From assembly GCA_013420905.1 (NCBI GenBank), contig JAAXNY010000009.1:992001-1056000 (forward strand): DNA of 64,000 bases, given 5' to 3'. Origin of the DNA: Collybia mongolica (lineage: Eukaryota > Basidiomycota > Agaricomycetes > Agaricales > Clitocybaceae). The notes beneath the pieces were generated by a model. That model saw only the letters and a program-made list of their open reading frames with translations. It was not told the origin of the DNA and did no database searches. Made by a program: the position numbers and the translations under genes. Below, piece by piece: positions 56,840 to 64,000 of the stretch (position 1 is its first letter; each line of letters starts with the position of its first letter).

Positions 56840-57780
56840 TTCCAGAGCATCCATATTAACTTGTTTGGCTATGCTTTTGGCCAAATAATATATAAATGTG
56901 ATATTAAAATAGATATAACAAGAAATTATAATCAAATTTGGAAAGGTACAAACAACTATAAATATACATTTTTTTGATGTACCCCCTCCATATGTCTAAG
57001 AGTAGTAGCAATTTCAATTGTATCCATTAGCCTTGTATTTGCTGAGATATGCATCATCTTAATTGTGGGAACTTCATTAATATTGTTTGTTTGGCCAGAC
57101 ATTGGCAAAGTAATATACAGATCATATTCATTTGTAATATATAGTAAAAAGGTTGTTGTTGATAATGAGATTTGGAAGGGTACAAACAACTAAAAACACA
57201 TATAAATATATACATAATGTATTCCTTTACAATGTCTAGTAGTAGCATGTCCATCAGCTTTGTATTTGCTGAAATATGCATCATCTATATTGGGGTAAAT
57301 TTCTTTAGTATTATTGTTTGTTTGGCCAGATGTGTGGTGAAGTGATATACAGACAGCATTCATTTGTAATATGCAGCAAGAAAAATGATGTTAATAATGT
57401 TTAGAAGAATACAAACAAATATAAACACATACAAATATATGCATGAGGTACTACATCACCATATCTAATACTAGCAATATAAATTACATCCATAGGCCTT
57501 GCTGTTATTGAGATATGCAATGATTTATATTGTGAGAACTTTGATGGTATGGTTTGTTTGGCTAGCTGTGGCAAAGTCATATGCCAATTTGATATCCATT
57601 TGTAACATGCTTGTAGTGAGAGAGCTGCTTTTAATCATGATATTGATGGTGTATAAACATATACAAGTATACCAATTGGGTAGCCCTTCACCATATCTAG
57701 TAGTAGCAATTTAAATTGCATCCATAGGCCTTGTCATTGTTGAGATATGCAATGTTTTGTATTATGGGAAAAGTTTGACC
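56840..57780. repeat. ~230-bp degenerate tandem repeat, four units
   Basis: The word TTGTTTGGCCA or a close variant recurs near 56858, 57083, 57313 and 57550. Each is followed by a CATTTGTAATAT block, an ATACAAACA block, a TCTAGTAGTAGCA block and GCTGAGATATGCA. Spacing is 225-237 bp. No conserved open frame runs through the units. Confidence 0.7.
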
Positions 57781-57800
57781 CAAAGCAGAACAAGCCTCTT

Positions 57801-57872
57801 ATAATCATGCTTATGTTTGTCAACTATGCTGTTAGAGCTAACAGCATAGTTGACAAACATAAGCATGATTAT
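57801..57872. repeat. Perfect 35-bp hairpin
   Basis: The arms at 57801-57835 and 57838-57872 (ATAATCATGCTTATGTTTG onward) are exact inverted complements, with a 2-base spacer AG. Such near-perfect palindromes normally decay or are deleted, so it is recent or maintained. Confidence 0.9.
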
Positions 57873-58204
57873 GCAGTGGACAGTTATTAATTAATTCTTG
57901 AGATATCCCAACAAAAAAACCAATTAACTCGAAATTATAGTATTGAATGCAGCTTATGTTAGCAGTTGCCTTTTTTGCTCAAAATCCGCATGTTGGCTAA
58001 TTTTGATTCCCACAGTTAGAAAAATATTTCCATGACTACAAAGTCTTACTGATGTACTTCAAAATGTTTACTGATCATGTTCTAATGAATTCTCGGAACA
58101 CTTCAAAATCACTAACTGTGGGAAAAACAACACTGGATCTTGTTGGGTATGCTGAATTTTCCCCACAAACCCAGGATGATGAACAAGTTACTTATGTAAA
58201 CATA

Positions 58205-58434
58205 AGAACTCATAATTCCTCTACTAGATCACACATCAGCTGACTTGGGGTTAGTGCAGTGCAATGTAAGGTTGCCCTTACAGATATATCAATCCAGAGT
58301 AAACTACTATCTATCAAGGGGTTAAGGCAGTGCATGTCAGGATGATAGATGTAACCAGCAAGGCTATGCAAGCTGTGCAATAGTGATCCTGATAGCTAAA
58401 TGTGGACAAATAAGTAATGCCCTTACACCCACCT
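58205..58434 (-). repeat. Truncated LTR-C-related repeat R2, second copy
   Basis: On the minus strand this starts TGTAAGGGC, follows LTR-C for ~150 bp, then continues through GGCAACCTTACA and CCCAAGTCAGCTGATG, the same composite as 5655-5880. Confidence 0.5.
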
Positions 58435-59652
58435 TGTGAGCCAGCATGTCATTTGCTGAATATAGGCCCCACAGTTGCTGTGCAGTTTTAGCAAAGTTTG
58501 ATGTGGAGCTGCTTAGTGTTGAAACCATCAGCACTGCCAAACAGCCAAATCAGTTCTTCATAATGTAACTCACTGGACAGCTGAATGCCAAAAATCCCAC
58601 ACCTCAACCAGTCACTTTCTCATTTCAACAATTCCAAGCCAAGTGGGTGAGTATTGCCTCCTAGAGTAATGCTCCAATAGAAACATCATAAATACCCTCC
58701 TACTTTGAGATATTCAATGTTATTTAATTGTGATTGCAATCTGGGCCTGTGAGCCATACATCTGCTTTTTGGCACCATAGCTGTTCTTTTCCATTTGAAA
58801 GTTCTGTATGTTAGTTGATGACCCTTATAGGTATATAAATATGATGGCTTAGATAGTCAGTATGTCCTCCAATGAAAAGTTATTTTGTGTGCAAGATAAG
58901 ACAAATTTATGCCTGCCTGAAGTTGTTGTTCTCTTATACAGCTCACTTAGGTCATCTCATAGCAGCCAAAAGCAGTATTTACTATACTAATTTTACCCTC
59001 AAAATTTTGTGTCAAGGTGAGTTTTTAGACCAAATATTGGGAAGTGTGAATCTGGTCACAACAATATCTTCACCCCACTGACTCATTTCCTACCCATAAG
59101 AATTAGTATTCTGGACTAATTATAACCTATTGACTAAACATCATTTCTAGCACCTGAATATAACATTTTAGGCCCATTAGGATATTTTTAGAAATGAGGT
59201 GACCAGTTGACCAGTGACTAAAGATAAGAGAAAAAATGCTCGAAAACCCTGTGCAGAAAGTTATGTTATGAATAATATATCCACTTTTTCTGGTAGGACT
59301 ACTTCTAAATTATATATAGAGGACACACTCGGACAGCTTATGAAAGGGAGTGGATCTTGGGCAATGTTATTTAAAAAGTGATATTGAGTACGCCCACTCA
59401 GGTCAATGTTTTATTGCATGAAGATCGTCTGAGTATGTGTTATACGTTTAATGAACAGCTGAAAATATGAAAGTATTAAGGGAAGGTAAAAGCGATAGTA
59501 TTGAGGAATGAAAATTGTGTCTCCAGAGCGGCTTGCGGACACCGCTTCATTACTTACATAGTACGTTGAGCGCTGGAACGGTTAGTCGATTTACAGTAAA
59601 GCCAGTGCTTCGGTTCGAATGATAGTAGGGCAGATTATATGGAGATGCATGA
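58435..59652. other. Intergenic, boundary of second gene island
   Basis: No credible gene. Composition changes towards the genic type after about 59380. The last few hundred bases would be the 3' untranslated and downstream region of the DDX41 gene. Confidence 0.4.
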
Positions 59653-61972
<2,320 letters not shown>

Positions 61973-62162
61973 GTTAATCAAGAGTCGCTGACGTAACGTC
62001 CTATGGGAGCTTGAAGAGTTGGAGCTCAGTATAAGTAAGTTTTTTATTTAACATTCATATTAGATAACCGATCAATTCAAAATCAATCCTAAGATAATCA
62101 TCTCTGAGATCATAATAACTTTTACTCAGGAAATATCAGCGAGAGCCTCTAGATTATCTATC
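61973..62162. promoter_or_regulatory. 190-bp divergent intergenic region, DDX41/GAL7
   Basis: The whole space between the two start codons, hence both promoters. AT-rich near 62035-62100. No motif was assigned with confidence; no clear Gal4-type CGG-N11-CCG site was seen. Confidence 0.55.
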
Positions 62163-63550
62163 ATGACTGAGTTCGACCCTACAATTCATCCCCATCGTCG
62201 CTGTAAGTAACATACCGTAGCCATCAAAACTTGTTCTGATCCTCTACTAGTCAACCCGCTCACCAACGAGTATGTCCTTGTCTCCCCACATCGTACCAAG
62301 CGACCTTGGTTAGGACAGACAGAAGCGCCACAGCTTGGAGATTTGCCCAAGTATGATGAGAACTGCTACTTGTGTCCTGGGAACACTCGATCGGGTGGCC
62401 AGAAAAACCCAGTCTACACCCACATCCATACCTTCGACAATGATTTCGCTGCGATCCTTCCAGTCCCATCGCCACTTGTGCCCACACCTCCGCATCCTCT
62501 TTTGACTACGCTACCTGTTCATGGCGGCTGTGATGTGTTGATTTTTCATCCCAGGCACGATCTTACTCTTGCCAGGCTTTCTATCGACGACATTGTACGC
62601 ATAATTGACGAGTGGATTCGTATCTACCACAAGAGGGGTTCACAAGAAGGCATCAAATATATTCAAATATTTGAGGTTCGAAAGTCAAATTTTCATGAGG
62701 TAGGAGTTATTGAACGCTTCTCGTAGAACAAAGGATCAATAATGGGTTGCTCTAATCCTCACCCTCATGGTCAAGCCTGGGCTTTGTCAGAGATTCCAAC
62801 TATACCTTCTATGGAGATCAAGTCTCTTGAACAATATTCACTTTCCAACACCCCCGTGTCGCAGGCACCCAAAGGTCCCAAAGGTTCTTATCACATGCCT
62901 CTGCATTCGTCAAACACATGAACACTCTTATCAACCTCAGGGCGCCCCTGTTTGCTCTGTGAATATACTCATGTAGAAATCCATACTCCCCCGCAAGAGG
63001 GTAGAGTCGTTGTAAAAAATGGTCATTGGGTTGCCCTTGTTCCATGGTGGGCTACATGGCCTTTTGAAGTCCTGTGTGAGTACCACCTCTAGCCGAGCCT
63101 TTTTCTACTAAGCTCCAAGAAGTGCTCCCATATCGCCGTCACGTACCGGCCATTTCTGACCTTACGACCGAGGAGAAGGTTGCGTTTGCAGAAGCCCTTT
63201 CAAAAGTCACCATTAAATACGACAATTTATTTTCTTGCTCGTTTGCGTACTCGATGGGCATACATCAGCGCCCCATTCCAAGTTTAGAGCGTCAAGGGTT
63301 GAATGACGAACTGCCCGATGTGGCACATCTTCACTTGCATTTCACCCCGCCACTGTTACGAAGTGCAAGTGTTCGAAAGTTTCTGGTTGGGTAGGCTCCA
63401 GGATTTGTTTCGTTACGGAATAACCCGTCTCACTGGATAAAATGTAGCTTCGAGTTAATGGCAGAGGCACAACGTGATTTGAGCGCAGAGCAGGCTGCTG
63501 GACGGCTCAGGGAGTGTGCAGAAGTCCACTATCTTGATGGAAATTCGTAG
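62163..63550 (+). CDS. GAL7: Galactose-1-phosphate uridylyltransferase
   Basis: Leloir-pathway enzyme that exchanges galactose-1-phosphate with UDP-glucose. Six exons: 62163-62202, 62251-62675, 62727-62883, 62941-63075, 63123-63390 and 63448-63550, giving 375 aa, the usual length. Hallmarks: [20 protein letters not shown] at the start, CYLCPGN (zinc-type Cys pair), the active-site NPHPHGQ with H167-P-H169 (catalytic His169), the second-half [13 protein letters not shown] ligand cluster, and [20 protein letters not shown] near the end. The third intron is needed to skip a stop (62884-62940). The fourth (63076-63122) ends AAG. There is no cluster with GAL1 or GAL10 in the window; the neighbours are DDX41 and PNKP. 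Confidence 0.96.
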
Positions 63551-63672
63551 TCTTGTTTCGATTTATGTTTTATCTATCATAACCCATTGGGCTGGGGTTG
63601 ACAGAATGTCCATGTTGTATAATTGAAATAGTGTGTTTATGCGAGACCTCTGTTATTCACAGGGTACGTTGA

Positions 63673-63986
63673 CTATTTTCCGTCTATCTGAAGCCACATT
63701 GACCAATGTCGTTTCTCCTCTTCACTCCCATTGAAGACCCAGTTTACCTTCTTAATTTCTGTGATGCCTTCTGACAATTCTGGTTCTTCGTAAGTCTCAC
63801 GAAAGCTCGTAAACGCCGCATAAGGCACTAGGTCTCGTCTCGGCTAACCAGTGTGCACAGTGAGTAGTTGTTTTGGGCACGTTATGAAATAGTACTTCTT
63901 GGGAAGTGGCTGATGAAGGACGATTATATGCCCGATATAGGTTATTATGCCAAGCAAGTTCAATTTGTCCAGTGAAAACAAAACAC
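63673..63986 (-). CDS. Polynucleotide kinase 3'-phosphatase (PNKP), C-terminus, partial
   Basis: Two exons are inside the window: 63986-63896 and 63843-63673, with a 52-bp intron between them (63844-63895, GTACTA..GGTTAG). An acceptor CTCAG at 63987 shows another intron running out of the window. The 87 residues visible include CFVFTGQIELAWHNNLYRA, YAAFTSFRETYEEPELSEG, ITEIKKVNWVFNGSEEEK and the terminal WSMWLQIDGK. This is the conserved end of the kinase domain of PNKP, which repairs DNA strand-break ends by phosphorylating 5' ends and removing 3' phosphates. It converges with GAL7, with 122 bp between stop codons. Confidence 0.88.
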
Positions 63987-64000
63987 CTGAGAACGGATTG

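Overview
The window looks like nuclear DNA of a filamentous basidiomycete (Agaricomycetes-type). The genes carry many introns of about 44-62 bp with GT..AG ends. They encode fungal housekeeping proteins: a Chs4/Skt5-type chitin synthase activator, a JHD1-type histone demethylase, phosphoglycerate kinase, DDX41 helicase, GAL7 and PNKP. The transposons (Plavaka, Ty1/copia, Ty3/gypsy, Helitron) are those typical of mushroom-forming fungi. I cannot name the species from sequence alone.

Layout: (1) 1-8.57 kb is AT-rich and gene-free, packed with solo LTRs, a hexamer-based TTAG minisatellite, a hAT-like MITE with perfect 38-bp TIRs and a large foldback element. (2) 8.57-17.65 kb is a compact gene island: CHS4-like, JHD1-like and PGK1 on the minus strand, a conserved hypothetical gene that diverges from PGK1, and a coiled-coil gene. 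(3) 17.65-59.65 kb is a transposon island. It holds a decayed gypsy element, a poly(A) retroposon, and a ~7.85-kb near-identical inverted duplication (23213-36729 versus 45728-53574). Each arm carries a dead Plavaka transposon and a truncated copia element (family B). Two 5,657-bp intact copia elements (family A, identical 1,464-aa Gag-Pol) lie in opposite orientation. A1 is nested in the left arm; A2 sits in the spacer, where it splits a spliced coiled-coil gene. (4) 59.65-64 kb is a second gene island: DDX41 (minus) and GAL7 (plus) share a 190-bp intergenic promoter, followed by the 3' end of PNKP (minus).

I rebuilt exon structures by hand from splice sites, reading phase and family similarity. 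The reconstructions give uninterrupted proteins of family-typical length: PGK 416 aa, DDX41 617 aa, GALT 375 aa, JHD1 631 aa, Chs4-like 718 aa. The most informative findings are the inverted duplication and its insertion chronology, a copia-type internal (half-tRNA) primer-binding site, an LTR hairpin with a compensatory base-pair change between two families, and the gene split by element A2. I did not find an evident new enzymatic or defence system.
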